Assembly: GCF_002101555.1 (NCBI RefSeq)
Contig: NZ_LQOL01000042.1
Span: 1-64,000, forward strand
DNA from: Mycolicibacterium canariasense
GTDB taxonomy: Bacteria; Actinomycetota; Actinomycetes; Mycobacteriales; Mycobacteriaceae
DNA: 64,000 bases
Direction of reading: 5' to 3'
The notes beneath the pieces are model-generated. The model was not told where the DNA came from. It ran no database searches and saw only the letters and a program-made list of their open reading frames with translations. The position numbers and the translations under genes are program-made. The stretch's first letter is position 1, and each line of letters begins with the position of its first letter. Below, in pieces: positions 7,822-15,606 of the stretch.

Positions 7822-8549
7822 CACAGGTCTTTCGGCTCGCCGTAGAGAGTTTGAGTGTCATTGCCGTTGTCGGTGCGGATCCGGATCGTGGCATACGACT
7901 GGATCTTGACCTGGCCACCGCAGCCATCGGCTTCGATGTTCTGATCCCGCAGATTCGACACCGCATGCATATTGCGCAGACTGATCCGGTCCAGCGGAAC
8001 CTGCGCCAGCCCACCAGGTTTGAGCACCACCCGGATATAGCCACCCAAATGTTCCTGCACGCCCAACGTCGCACCGGCCGACGCCCCGCCGAACCCACCG
8101 CCCTGGCCACCCCCGGACCCGCCACCGCCGTACCCGCCGCCATAGACCTGACCGTTGACCTGTTGATACGGATCGATCCCGATATCGCCACCCACCTCGA
8201 CCCCCGCCGACGAATCGGTACGGCAACCGACGAAATACCCGGCCTCCAACTGCGCATCCTGGATCACCGACGCGCCTGAGCCGCTGATCCGCGCCTCCGC
8301 GCGCACCGACACCCGGGCCTGCCACGAGTTCGACGCACCCGCCAGATTGTCGATGTGGTTGATCACCTCGTTGGTGGTATTCACATCGATCACCCACCCG
8401 TCATCGGTGACAAACTGCGTCCACCGATCCGGCATCACCTGAGGATCGGCGGCACTCCGCGGCGCGGCACCGACGACGAGTCCTCCCAAGACAGCGAATA
8501 CCGAGGCGGCCAGAAACACGCGAGACGAGCAGACGCGCCGCACCACCAT
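7821..8549 (-). CDS. MspA-family porin-like protein with glycine-rich insert
   Basis: A 242-residue exported protein with a signal peptide. The mature part shows MspA-family features: the early WTQF strand, a central GVQEH followed by VxLKPGG, the NMHAVSN strand matching VSNAHGT of MspA, and the terminal TLYGEP that matches MspA's TTYGEP. Unlike MspA it has a very Gly-rich segment of about 25 residues in the middle and two additional Cys. MspA proteins form octameric outer-membrane channels; whether this diverged member forms a pore is not known. The ATG at 8549 follows a GGGGG run; an upstream in-frame start at 8585 is less likely. Confidence 0.75.
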   Translation of the reverse strand: MVVRRVCSSRVFLAASVFAVLGGLVVGAAPRSAADPQVMPDRWTQFVTDDGWVIDVNTTNEVINHIDNLAGASNSWQARVSVRAEARISGSGASVIQDAQLEAGYFVGCRTDSSAGVEVGGDIGIDPYQQVNGQVYGGGYGGGGSGGGQGGGFGGASAGATLGVQEHLGGYIRVVLKPGGLAQVPLDRISLRNMHAVSNLRDQNIEADGCGGQVKIQSYATIRIRTDNGNDTQTLYGEPKDL

Positions 8550-8758
8550 TGAGCAGATCCCCCCGTTGCCCCATGTGACGAACACGCCTTGTGAGGAGTG
8601 TCATTCACGTTCCCTGCCGCAGAGTGGCATATATACGACTGATGTGTCAATCTGACATTGATGGTTGTTGGTCAGCTAAGTCGTCGATCGGCGACCGGCG
8701 ACCGCACCCGCGGATTCAAGAGGATTTTCTTGCCACATTGGGTAGGAAGGAGTGGCTG

Positions 8759-9208
8759 ATGGTCGAACGCGGAGGAACCGGTGACGCACAGCCGGTGGGA
8801 CGGCGCCCACGGACGCGGGTGCCATCGGTGGATCCGGAGAGTTTCGCGGCTCGGCTCAACCGACTGTTCGAGACGGTGCATCCACCCGGCCGTGGTCCGT
8901 ACTGCAGTCGAGAGTTGGTGCGCGCGTTGGAGGATCGCGGTCTGGCATTGTCGGCGCCGTACCTGTCCCAGTTGCGGTTGGGGCGGCGAGGCAACCCCTC
9001 GCTGGAGACGATGGAGTTGATCGCCGAATTCTTCGGCATTCGCATCGACTACTTCACCGGTCACGATGAGAGCTACCGCCGGAGACTCGAAGAGGAGCTG
9101 AACTGGCTTGACGTGTACCGAGATCCACAAGTCCGCAGCCTTACCACCGCTCTGCTCCAACTGTCTCCGGCCCGGCGCGAGAAACTTCTCACCGCCGCCG
9201 GCCTCTGA
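8759..9208 (+). CDS. EspR-like XRE-family regulator
   Basis: A 149-residue DNA-binding protein. FAARLNRLFETV, PPGRGPYCS and APYLSQLRLGRRGNPS follow M. tuberculosis EspR almost position by position, and a helical C-terminal dimer domain follows. EspR is a nucleoid-associated regulator of ESX-1 and cell-wall genes. This looks like a paralogue. The ATG at 8759 is preceded by AGGAAGGAG; upstream in-frame starts would add an unrelated N-terminus. It is divergent from the MspA-like operon with about 210 bp between, so control of that operon is plausible. Confidence 0.8.
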   Translation: MVERGGTGDAQPVGRRPRTRVPSVDPESFAARLNRLFETVHPPGRGPYCSRELVRALEDRGLALSAPYLSQLRLGRRGNPSLETMELIAEFFGIRIDYFTGHDESYRRRLEEELNWLDVYRDPQVRSLTTALLQLSPARREKLLTAAGL

Positions 9209-9224
9209 CCGCCGCGGCAACCCA

Positions 9225-10118
9225 TCACGTGCCGGTGACCCCCAGAACGCGCAGGGCGTTGTCTTTCAGGACACGGGGCAACGTGGCCGCCGGGATATCC
9301 AGATTGGCGAAGTCGTCGCGCCAGCGGTCCGCATCGTGAACGGGATAGCCGGAGCCGAAAAGAACTTTCGTCGACAACGAGGTTTTGATGGCGTGGACGA
9401 GTTGCGGCGGGAACTGCGTGGGAGATGTGCCGGACAGGTCGATGTAGACATTGGCCTTGTGTGTTGCGACGGCGATCTGAGCGTCGACCCACGGCACCGC
9501 GGGGTGGGCCATCACGATCGTCAACTCGGGGAAGTCGGCAGCCACGTCATCGAGCAGCATGGGATCGGAGTAGCGGAGTTTGATGCCACGCCCGCCAGGC
9601 CGCCCGGCGCCGATACAGGTCTGGCCGGTGTGGAACAGCAGTGGCAGCCGATACTCGGCGACGGCCTCGTAGATGGGATAGAAGCGCCGGTCGTTGGGTT
9701 CGAACGCCTGCATGCTCGGGTGGAACTTGAACCCGCGCACACCGTATTCGCCGATGAGGCGGTGCACGCGACGCACTGCTGCCGTGCCCTGCCATGGGTC
9801 GACCGAGCCGAACGGAATCAGCACATCCCGATTGAGCGCGGCTCGTTCGGCTATCTCCTCGACGGAATTGGGTTCACGACCCGTCGCCGCGGTGGCGTCG
9901 ACGGTGAAGACCACGGCGGCCATCCTGCGGTCGCGGTAGTACTGCGCCATTGCGTCGATGGTGGGGATCGGTCGCACCGACGGGGACGCAAGGGAATGGA
10001 CAGAACGCACGGATTCTCCGTCGAGCCAGCGCCGGCCGGTCCAGTCGATCGACACGTGGGCGTGAACATCCAAGGCTTCGATCGCGTCGAAATCGACGCC
10101 ACATGCGTAGACAGTCAT
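9225..10118 (-). CDS. Amidohydrolase-2 family metal-dependent hydrolase
   Basis: A 297-residue TIM-barrel protein of the amidohydrolase-2 (ACMSD-like) family. It has the first-strand DVHAHVS, a central GFKFHPSMQAF, the metal-ligand strand LLFHTG, and VMAHPAVPW. The late strand that normally reads GSDYP or GSDFP is here GSGYP, so the usual metal-binding or catalytic Asp is replaced by Gly. It is last in the run ACAD - Rrf2 - ACAD - hydrolase on this strand, but a 200-bp gap with a palindrome separates it. Decarboxylation or hydrolysis of a ring-cleavage product is a family-based guess. Confidence 0.75.
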   Translation of the reverse strand: MTVYACGVDFDAIEALDVHAHVSIDWTGRRWLDGESVRSVHSLASPSVRPIPTIDAMAQYYRDRRMAAVVFTVDATAATGREPNSVEEIAERAALNRDVLIPFGSVDPWQGTAAVRRVHRLIGEYGVRGFKFHPSMQAFEPNDRRFYPIYEAVAEYRLPLLFHTGQTCIGAGRPGGRGIKLRYSDPMLLDDVAADFPELTIVMAHPAVPWVDAQIAVATHKANVYIDLSGTSPTQFPPQLVHAIKTSLSTKVLFGSGYPVHDADRWRDDFANLDIPAATLPRVLKDNALRVLGVTGT

Positions 10119-10258
10119 GACCGAACCGGGTCCGTCGCCTCAGGCTCCGTGTTACCGGCCCATATGGCGATCCCGATTCGGAGGTTCGGCGCAATCCTGA
10201 TGGTGCGTCGGCAACATGTCAGCATGCTGATTAGTCGCAGTTACGGGCGCATTCCGAA

Positions 10259-10278
10259 TGGTGTGCTGCATCACACCA
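10259..10278. repeat. Palindrome upstream of the amidohydrolase gene
   Basis: TGGTGTG and CACACCA flank a 6-nt loop. It lies 140 bp upstream of the amidohydrolase start and 43 bp downstream of the acyl-CoA dehydrogenase stop. It could be a terminator hairpin or an operator of the TGGT-ACCA kind. Confidence 0.4.
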
Positions 10279-10320
10279 CCGCTGCGATGGCCACTAGTCG
10301 GCTGGGACCGCGCTCCGTCG

Positions 10321-11619
10321 TCAGCCCGGCGTGGTCCCGAAGCCTTGCATCTCCCTGGTGAACTCGAACGGCTCGTCATCGGCGAAGGTATCGGTCGCGA
10401 AGTCGCGGTGCGCCATGGCTCCCCAGGCTCGACGGCGCTGCATGGCCAGGTTTCCCGCGTCGTACAGCGGGAAGACGACGGCCTCCCGGTAGAGCTTGGC
10501 CAGCGGGAACCGCGTGTCCAGCGCGTTCACCCCGACGATTCTCATGCAGTCGAACACCACGCTCTGCATCAGATCTCCACAGAAGGTCTTGTTCATCCCG
10601 CTGAGCGCATGCCCCTGGCCGGGATGCCGGTCCAGGTAATGTGCGGCCTTCCAAGAAAAGTATCGAGCTGCCTCGATGCGGGCCGCGACCTCGGTGAGCA
10701 GATTCCCGACCGCTTGGTGGTGGATGATCGGCGCGGAACCACCGCCGGTGTAGGTCTTGGCCCACTTGAGCGCAAATTCGTAGGCACAGCGCGCCACGCC
10801 GACCGCGGCGATGCTGGCTATCGGCGCAGACCAGGTGAAATTTCGGTTGATCAACAGATCACCGTCACCGTGGGCCAGCACATTCTGCTCGGGCACCTTG
10901 ACGTCACGAAATGTCATGGTGACGTTTTGGCAGGTGCGGTGGGCCAGCTTGTCGATCACTTCGTACTCGATGCCGGCCGTGCCCCGTTCGACGACAAAGA
11001 CGCTCAGGGCCCCGGCGCTGCCCTTCGTGCAATCCGTTCGCGCGACGCAGACATTGAGGTCTGCGCCCTGCAGGTCCCAGCCGCCGGCGTTGCACGGCCA
11101 GTGCTTCTCGCCGTTGAGGGTGTATCGGCCGTGCCGGGAATGGTGCCGGGCCAGCAGCTGGATACCCGCCGACGGGCTCGGGTGGTCGAAATTGGCGGTG
11201 CCGCCGCGTTCACTGACCACCCAGCCGGCCAGGAAGGAGCCGTCCCGGTCGGCGGCCGCTCGACCGATCCACCGATCGCGTTGTTCGTCACTGCCGTGCC
11301 ACAGGATCGGCATCAAGGCCAGACCGTTGACGAGGATCGTCGTCGGAAATCCAGGGTCGACCGCGCAGAGCTCCTCGATCGCGATGAGGAAGTCGACATT
11401 CGAGGCCCCGCCCCCTCCGTACTCGCGGGGCAGGAACATCGTGGTGAATCCCGCCTCCGCGGCCTGCCGATACACGGGCCGCATGGCGCGGAACGCTTCT
11501 TGGGGGTCGGCCAATGCGTCCGCACGCTCCGCGACGGGGCGCAGCACTTCCGTCGCGAACTCCCGCGCTCGGCGTTTGAGCGCACGCTGTTCGGCAGTCA
11601 TCGCGAAGTCGATGGGCAT
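10321..11619 (-). CDS. Acyl-CoA dehydrogenase (Asp in place of the catalytic Glu)
   Basis: A 432-residue flavoprotein of the acyl-CoA dehydrogenase family, with MFLPREYGGGG near the N-terminus, the flavin/substrate loop GWVVSERGGTANF, and the C-terminal helical domain. The segment that carries the catalytic base in medium-chain enzymes (YEGT) reads LYDAGN here, so Asp replaces Glu. The paralogue at 12251 has the same change. AAGGAG precedes the ATG at 11619. It is downstream of the Rrf2 gene with a 40-bp gap, so probably one operon. The substrate is unknown; alicyclic or branched acyl-CoA is possible. Confidence 0.85.
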   Translation of the reverse strand: MPIDFAMTAEQRALKRRAREFATEVLRPVAERADALADPQEAFRAMRPVYRQAAEAGFTTMFLPREYGGGGASNVDFLIAIEELCAVDPGFPTTILVNGLALMPILWHGSDEQRDRWIGRAAADRDGSFLAGWVVSERGGTANFDHPSPSAGIQLLARHHSRHGRYTLNGEKHWPCNAGGWDLQGADLNVCVARTDCTKGSAGALSVFVVERGTAGIEYEVIDKLAHRTCQNVTMTFRDVKVPEQNVLAHGDGDLLINRNFTWSAPIASIAAVGVARCAYEFALKWAKTYTGGGSAPIIHHQAVGNLLTEVAARIEAARYFSWKAAHYLDRHPGQGHALSGMNKTFCGDLMQSVVFDCMRIVGVNALDTRFPLAKLYREAVVFPLYDAGNLAMQRRRAWGAMAHRDFATDTFADDEPFEFTREMQGFGTTPG

Positions 11620-11659
11620 GCAGGTGCTCCTTACCGCCGGTGATGCGATGCGCCGACGC

Positions 11660-12097
11660 TCAACCGCTGGTGAGGCCCAGGGCGCCGCGAAGTCCGTAGT
11701 CGTTGCTCGCGATGTCTTCCAGGGTCGAGCGATCGAGCACCTCGAAGTAGGCCTGTACGGCATCGGAGAAGACACTGCGCGCGCCGCACACCCCGGCCAC
11801 CCGGCAATAGCGCGCGGGGCCGAGGCACTCGACGACGGCGAAGTCCGATTCCATCGTTCGCATGACGTCGCCGATGCTGATCGTGGCGGGGTCACGGGCC
11901 AGCTCGACGCCGCCCGAGCGTCCCCGCGTCGTGTGAACAAGACCCGCCGCCGACAATCGTTGGACGACTTTGTCCAAGTGGTTTCGCGAGATTCGGTGGG
12001 CCGCAGCGATCTCTGCGACCGACCCGCGTCGGTCAGGCGCGACGCGCAGATAGAGCAGCACTCGCAGTGCGTAGTCGGCGTGGTTGGTGTGCTTCAT
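11660..12097 (-). CDS. Rrf2-family (NsrR/IscR-like) Fe-S regulator
   Basis: A 145-residue winged-helix regulator. The N-terminus TNHADYALRVLLYL, the HTH region ISRNHLDKVVQRL and the wing TRGRSGG are those of NsrR-type Rrf2 proteins. Three cysteines in ECLGPARYCRVAGVC (spacing 6 and 5) are in the position of the [Fe-S] ligands of NsrR/IscR. It should therefore sense nitric oxide, redox state or Fe-S status. It lies between two acyl-CoA dehydrogenase genes on the same strand, and a matching palindrome lies upstream of the first of them (13643-13659), suggesting that it controls its own operon. Confidence 0.85.
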   Translation of the reverse strand: MKHTNHADYALRVLLYLRVAPDRRGSVAEIAAAHRISRNHLDKVVQRLSAAGLVHTTRGRSGGVELARDPATISIGDVMRTMESDFAVVECLGPARYCRVAGVCGARSVFSDAVQAYFEVLDRSTLEDIASNDYGLRGALGLTSG

Positions 12098-12192
12098 GTG
12101 GCCGCGGCTTCCCTTGACGATTGCACTGTCTCACTGTGCCACGGCCGATCGGCGGCAGCGCGATTTGTCCGAGTCCGCTCGGCGGCGGCCGG

Positions 12193-12242
12193 CCCACCGT
12201 GGCGGGCCCGACGGCGCGGAGACCGTCGGACCCGGCGGTGGG
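12193..12242. terminator. Nested hairpin between acyl-CoA dehydrogenase and Rrf2 genes
   Basis: An inner stem CCGACGG/CCGTCGG (12208-12214, 12223-12229) lies inside an outer pair CCCACCG/CGGTGGG (12193-12199, 12236-12242). It directly follows the 12251 gene in its direction of transcription, so it could terminate or attenuate read-through into the Rrf2 gene. Confidence 0.45.
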
Positions 12243-12250
12243 TTTCGGCC

Positions 12251-13561
12251 TCACCCGGCCATGGTGCCGATGCTCTCGTGCTGCTTGCCGAACTTGACGT
12301 ACTCGTCCTCCATGATCGCGCGCGGGTTGAAGTCGGGATCGGCGATGATGCCGTGCACTCGACGACGCTGCATGCCCATGTTGCCGCCGTCGTAGATCGG
12401 CAGAACCGCGGCCTCGCGCAAGATCTTGCCGAAGCCGTTCTTGGTTTCCAGGCTGTTGACGCCGACGATCTGCATGCATTTGAAGACACAGTCGAACATC
12501 AGCTCGGTGACCTGGATCTTGTTCATGGCTCCGACCAGCTCGGCGTGTTGATCGTGCTTGTCGAGGTAGTCGGCGGCCCGCCAGGAGAACGTGCGGGCCA
12601 TCTCGATCTTGGCGGCCACGTCGCCGAGCACATAGCCGACGTTCTGGAATCCGATGATCGGGGTGATCCCACCGGCGGTGTTGTTCTTGGCCCAGTCGAG
12701 CGCCATTTCGTACGCGGCGCGGGCCATGCCGACGGCCGCGATCGCCGCGACCGGACCCGACCACGCGAAGTTTCGGTTGATCACCAGATCGCCGTTCCCC
12801 TGCGCGCCAGGCAGGAGGTTGGCAGCCGGAATGCGGGCGTCTTCGAACACGATCTCGGCGTTGGACGCGAGTCGGTGACCGATCTTGTCGAGGTGCCGGA
12901 ACGTCACCCCGGGGGTATCACGTTCCAAGACGAGCGCCGAGAGTCCTTCGGTCCCACCCCTTTCCGAGTCGGTCCGAACGATCAGCGTCCCGGCATTGAC
13001 GCCTCGCTCGTCCCAGCCGGCCGATGACGGCCAGTACTTGCGACCGTTGACGACGTAGTCGTCGCCGTCGCGGACGGCCGTCAACCCCACACCCGCGGGC
13101 CGCGGCAGGGGGATGTCGAAGTTCGCGGTGCCGGAGGGATTTCCCGGCGGCTCACTGGCGGTCCAGCCGCCGAGGTACTCGCCGGTCGGGTCAGACGTGG
13201 CCGCCCGAAGGAAGCGCTCCTTCTGTTCGTCGCTGCCATACCAGGCGATCGGCATGAGCCCCAGGCCATTGCACAGCACGGTACATGCGAACCCGGGATC
13301 GACGACACAGATCTCCTCCGCGGCGATGACCAGGTCGACGCACGAAACCCCGCCACCACCATATGCTTTCGGCAGCATGCACATCGCGATGCCGGCGTGA
13401 TAGGCCTCGACATAGGCCGGTTTGGTCAGCTGGAAACCCTTCAGCGGATCAGGTTCGGCATCGGCGGTCGCGACCGCGGGTGCCAACACCTCCTGGGCGA
13501 AGGTGCGCACCTCATATTGCAGCTTTCGCTGGTCGTCGGACATGGTGAAGTTGATCGTCAT
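12251..13561 (-). CDS. Acyl-CoA dehydrogenase (first gene of the Rrf2 operon)
   Basis: A 436-residue acyl-CoA dehydrogenase paralogous to the 10321 gene. It has CMLPKAYGGGG, the GGWTASEPPG flavin loop, the NYWPSS-like KYWPSSAG segment, and a C-terminal PIYDGGNMGMQRRR. Asp again takes the position of the catalytic Glu of typical family members. GGGAG lies ahead of the ATG at 13561. A 17-bp palindrome centred about 90 bp upstream is the likely operator. Two such enzymes together may form a hetero-oligomer or act on successive intermediates. The substrate is unknown. Confidence 0.85.
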   Translation of the reverse strand: MTINFTMSDDQRKLQYEVRTFAQEVLAPAVATADAEPDPLKGFQLTKPAYVEAYHAGIAMCMLPKAYGGGGVSCVDLVIAAEEICVVDPGFACTVLCNGLGLMPIAWYGSDEQKERFLRAATSDPTGEYLGGWTASEPPGNPSGTANFDIPLPRPAGVGLTAVRDGDDYVVNGRKYWPSSAGWDERGVNAGTLIVRTDSERGGTEGLSALVLERDTPGVTFRHLDKIGHRLASNAEIVFEDARIPAANLLPGAQGNGDLVINRNFAWSGPVAAIAAVGMARAAYEMALDWAKNNTAGGITPIIGFQNVGYVLGDVAAKIEMARTFSWRAADYLDKHDQHAELVGAMNKIQVTELMFDCVFKCMQIVGVNSLETKNGFGKILREAAVLPIYDGGNMGMQRRRVHGIIADPDFNPRAIMEDEYVKFGKQHESIGTMAG

Positions 13562-13642
13562 GGCTACTCCCGGTGTGTATGGCGGACGGAATGTGCACTC
13601 GCCTGCCGCGCTGCAGCGGCGGACCACCAAAGGTTCCTAAAT

Positions 13643-13659
13643 CGGTATTTCAAATACCG
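13643..13659. promoter_or_regulatory. Candidate Rrf2/NsrR-type operator
   Basis: CGGTATTTCAAATACCG is a perfect 8-1-8 palindrome with the ATTT-N-AAAT core known from NsrR and related Rrf2 sites. It lies 82-98 bp upstream of the acyl-CoA dehydrogenase ATG at 13561, in a region otherwise free of genes. No second copy was seen before the Rrf2 gene or the second dehydrogenase gene. Confidence 0.6.
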
Positions 13660-14135
13660 TGTTTCTGGGTTTCGTGGTCGTTGCCGCGGATTACGCCCGC
13701 CTCACGGCACGCGCTGATGTCCCGTGAGGCATGTGTAATACGAAGGGACTCGAAGGCCGTCGAACCGGGCCGGCCAGGATCCGTTTGCAGCAGTCCGGAG
13801 CTGATCAGCTACGAAGACAGCGGGGATCTCAGCAGCGGATCGTCGACGTGTATCTGCTTGTAGCGAACCCACGGCGCCATTACTGGCCCTACGCCACTGC
13901 CCCGCGGAAGACTCCGCAGATCTACCTTCCACTGACCACTCAGCCGCACCGCCGAAGTCCGCCGGGTTCGCAGTCGAGCAGGTAGAGCTGCACCGGGGCG
14001 GGCGATGCTGCCAGGCCGGATGGCGAGCAATCGATGCGTCCGAACGCTACGCCGGTATCGAGCGGTCACGGCCACGCGTGCAGGCGGTGGACACCGCCAG
14101 CATGCCAGCGGCAGTGACCTCGGCCCACTTCTCTT
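13660..14135. other. Intergenic stretch, no gene recognised
   Basis: About 480 bp upstream of the acyl-CoA dehydrogenase operon. Short frames occur on both strands, but none has a ribosome-binding site or family features. The neighbouring fragment at 14136 is decayed, so this stretch may be old gene debris. Confidence 0.4.
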
Positions 14136-14453
14136 TCATTGGTTGACACCCTGGCCACCCAGCAGGTGTGCATAGGGATCACTGTCGGTGCCGACATGCT
14201 CGGGCATGGGATAGTAGGGTTTGATCAACAAGTTGCCCTCCGCGTCCCATGCGAGAGTTTCTATGCTGTAGGCAGATTGCACGTCGGGCTCGGTGCCGAA
14301 GAAGTTTTCGCAGCACATTGTGGCTCAAAGGGTTTCGATGTTCGTGTCCAGGCTGAGATCGGTCCACGCCAGCACGGCTTTGACCGCTTCGACGCCGACG
14401 TTACCTGTGGTCCATTGCGCGACCCGAAGTCGTGCGCTGGCTGCCCTCAGACA
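14136..14453 (-). pseudogene. Decayed NAD(P)-binding dehydrogenase fragment (DapB-like N-terminus)
   Basis: Reading through one in-frame TGA (14325-14327), the frame gives RVAQWTTGNVG followed by EAVKAVLAW. This is the characteristic N-terminal Rossmann strand and helix of the dihydrodipicolinate reductase-like family, to which the intact neighbour at 14504 belongs. After the stop it continues with ETLAWDAEGNLLIKPYYP and ends at HLLGGQ, which does not look like the same family. There is no start codon before the Rossmann strand. The element is therefore a relic of a related gene, joined to or decayed into another sequence. Confidence 0.6.
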
Positions 14454-14503
14454 TCAATAAGCGTCCTTCAGTCGATTGCCACCGGTCTGAGCACCGAGCG
14501 CAG

Positions 14504-15577
14504 CTAGAGCTTGAATCGTCCGGCGAACCCGCGCAGCGGAAGGTCGGCGCTGGTGATGATGCCCGGTCGGGCTGCGACCACGGACTTGATGGCGTTGAGT
14601 GCGGGCATGCCCGTGACGGTCATGCCGATGGAGGCGAAATTGTCCGGGTTGGACAGGTCGACGCCGGGCTTAGGGAAAATCATGTGTTTGTTGTAGATGT
14701 TGGGGTCACCTTTGATCTGAGTGATGTAGCAGCCCTTGATATCCCAGTTCGGTTCGGTGTGTGGGGTCATCTGCCATTCGAGGTGGGTCTCCACGCGCGG
14801 TATACCGCCGACTGTGCCGACGTACTTGATGTAGTTGGCGCCAAGGGATCCCTTGGGCAGCTGATACCAACCCAGGTCGACATCCTTGGTGCAGGCTCCG
14901 AGCTCGTATTCGAACTTCACCTCGTCGAGTTCCAGCCCGAAGCAGTCAGCCATCATGTAGACCGAGTCGGCGAACACCTCGGTGTATTTGCGCAGCCTGC
15001 CCGGGATAGAGGGGTCGTCGATCGGCAGGCCGTAACCAACTTCGATCCAGGTGTCCTTTGAGTGATGGCAGGACACGTCCACGGACTCGATCGTGGTGAT
15101 GTTCTCGATCTCGGCGACATCCGCCGAGCAGACGACGCCTAGGATTTGATTGAGGCCGGGGTTCATTCCGGTCCCGTAGAACGTGGAACCGCCCTTCTCG
15201 CAGGCCTCTTGGAGCAGCTGGGTGACGGGTTTACCGGATTGGTGCGGGTGATTGGCGTCGCGGTGGAAGCCGGTGATCCAGTCGGCGGTGGTGACGACAT
15301 TGATGCCGGCCTCAAGTACCTTGACGTAGAGATCTTCGTCGGGGAACACACCGTGGAAGGTCAAGACATCAGGCTTCGCGGCGACGATTTCCTCCACCGT
15401 GCCGGTGGCGATCACCCCGTTGGGGGCGACTCCCGCAAGTTCGCCGGCGTCTTTGCCGATCTTGTTCGGCGAATAGCAGTGCACACCAACAAGTTCGAGA
15501 TCCGGCTGATCGGCGATCCGTTTGATCATCTCGGATCCGACGTTGCCGGTCGCGACCTGAAACACCTTGATTGTCAT
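14504..15577 (-). CDS. Dihydrodipicolinate reductase-like NAD(P)-dependent dehydrogenase
   Basis: A 357-residue protein with an N-terminal Rossmann fold (VFQVATGNVGSEMIKR, then LVGVHCYSPNKIGKDAG). It belongs to the large mycobacterial family annotated as dihydrodipicolinate reductase N-terminal domain, related to 2,4-diaminopentanoate dehydrogenases. It is not the lysine-pathway DapB, being about 100 residues longer. GGAAGGG precedes the ATG at 15577. It lies 29 bp downstream of a Rieske oxygenase gene and is probably its operon partner, oxidising a product or intermediate. The substrate is unknown. Confidence 0.78.
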   Translation of the reverse strand: MTIKVFQVATGNVGSEMIKRIADQPDLELVGVHCYSPNKIGKDAGELAGVAPNGVIATGTVEEIVAAKPDVLTFHGVFPDEDLYVKVLEAGINVVTTADWITGFHRDANHPHQSGKPVTQLLQEACEKGGSTFYGTGMNPGLNQILGVVCSADVAEIENITTIESVDVSCHHSKDTWIEVGYGLPIDDPSIPGRLRKYTEVFADSVYMMADCFGLELDEVKFEYELGACTKDVDLGWYQLPKGSLGANYIKYVGTVGGIPRVETHLEWQMTPHTEPNWDIKGCYITQIKGDPNIYNKHMIFPKPGVDLSNPDNFASIGMTVTGMPALNAIKSVVAARPGIITSADLPLRGFAGRFKL

Positions 15578-15606
15578 CGAAACCCTTCCTGGCTCAGTTC
15601 GTTCGG

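Noticed and set aside
9108..10361. 417-codon plus-strand frame
   Set aside because: Antisense to the amidohydrolase, whose HxH and HTG motifs are in the opposite frame.
10811..13027. 738-codon plus-strand frame
   Set aside because: Runs antisense through two acyl-CoA dehydrogenase genes and the Rrf2 gene, which have clear motifs; no start signal.
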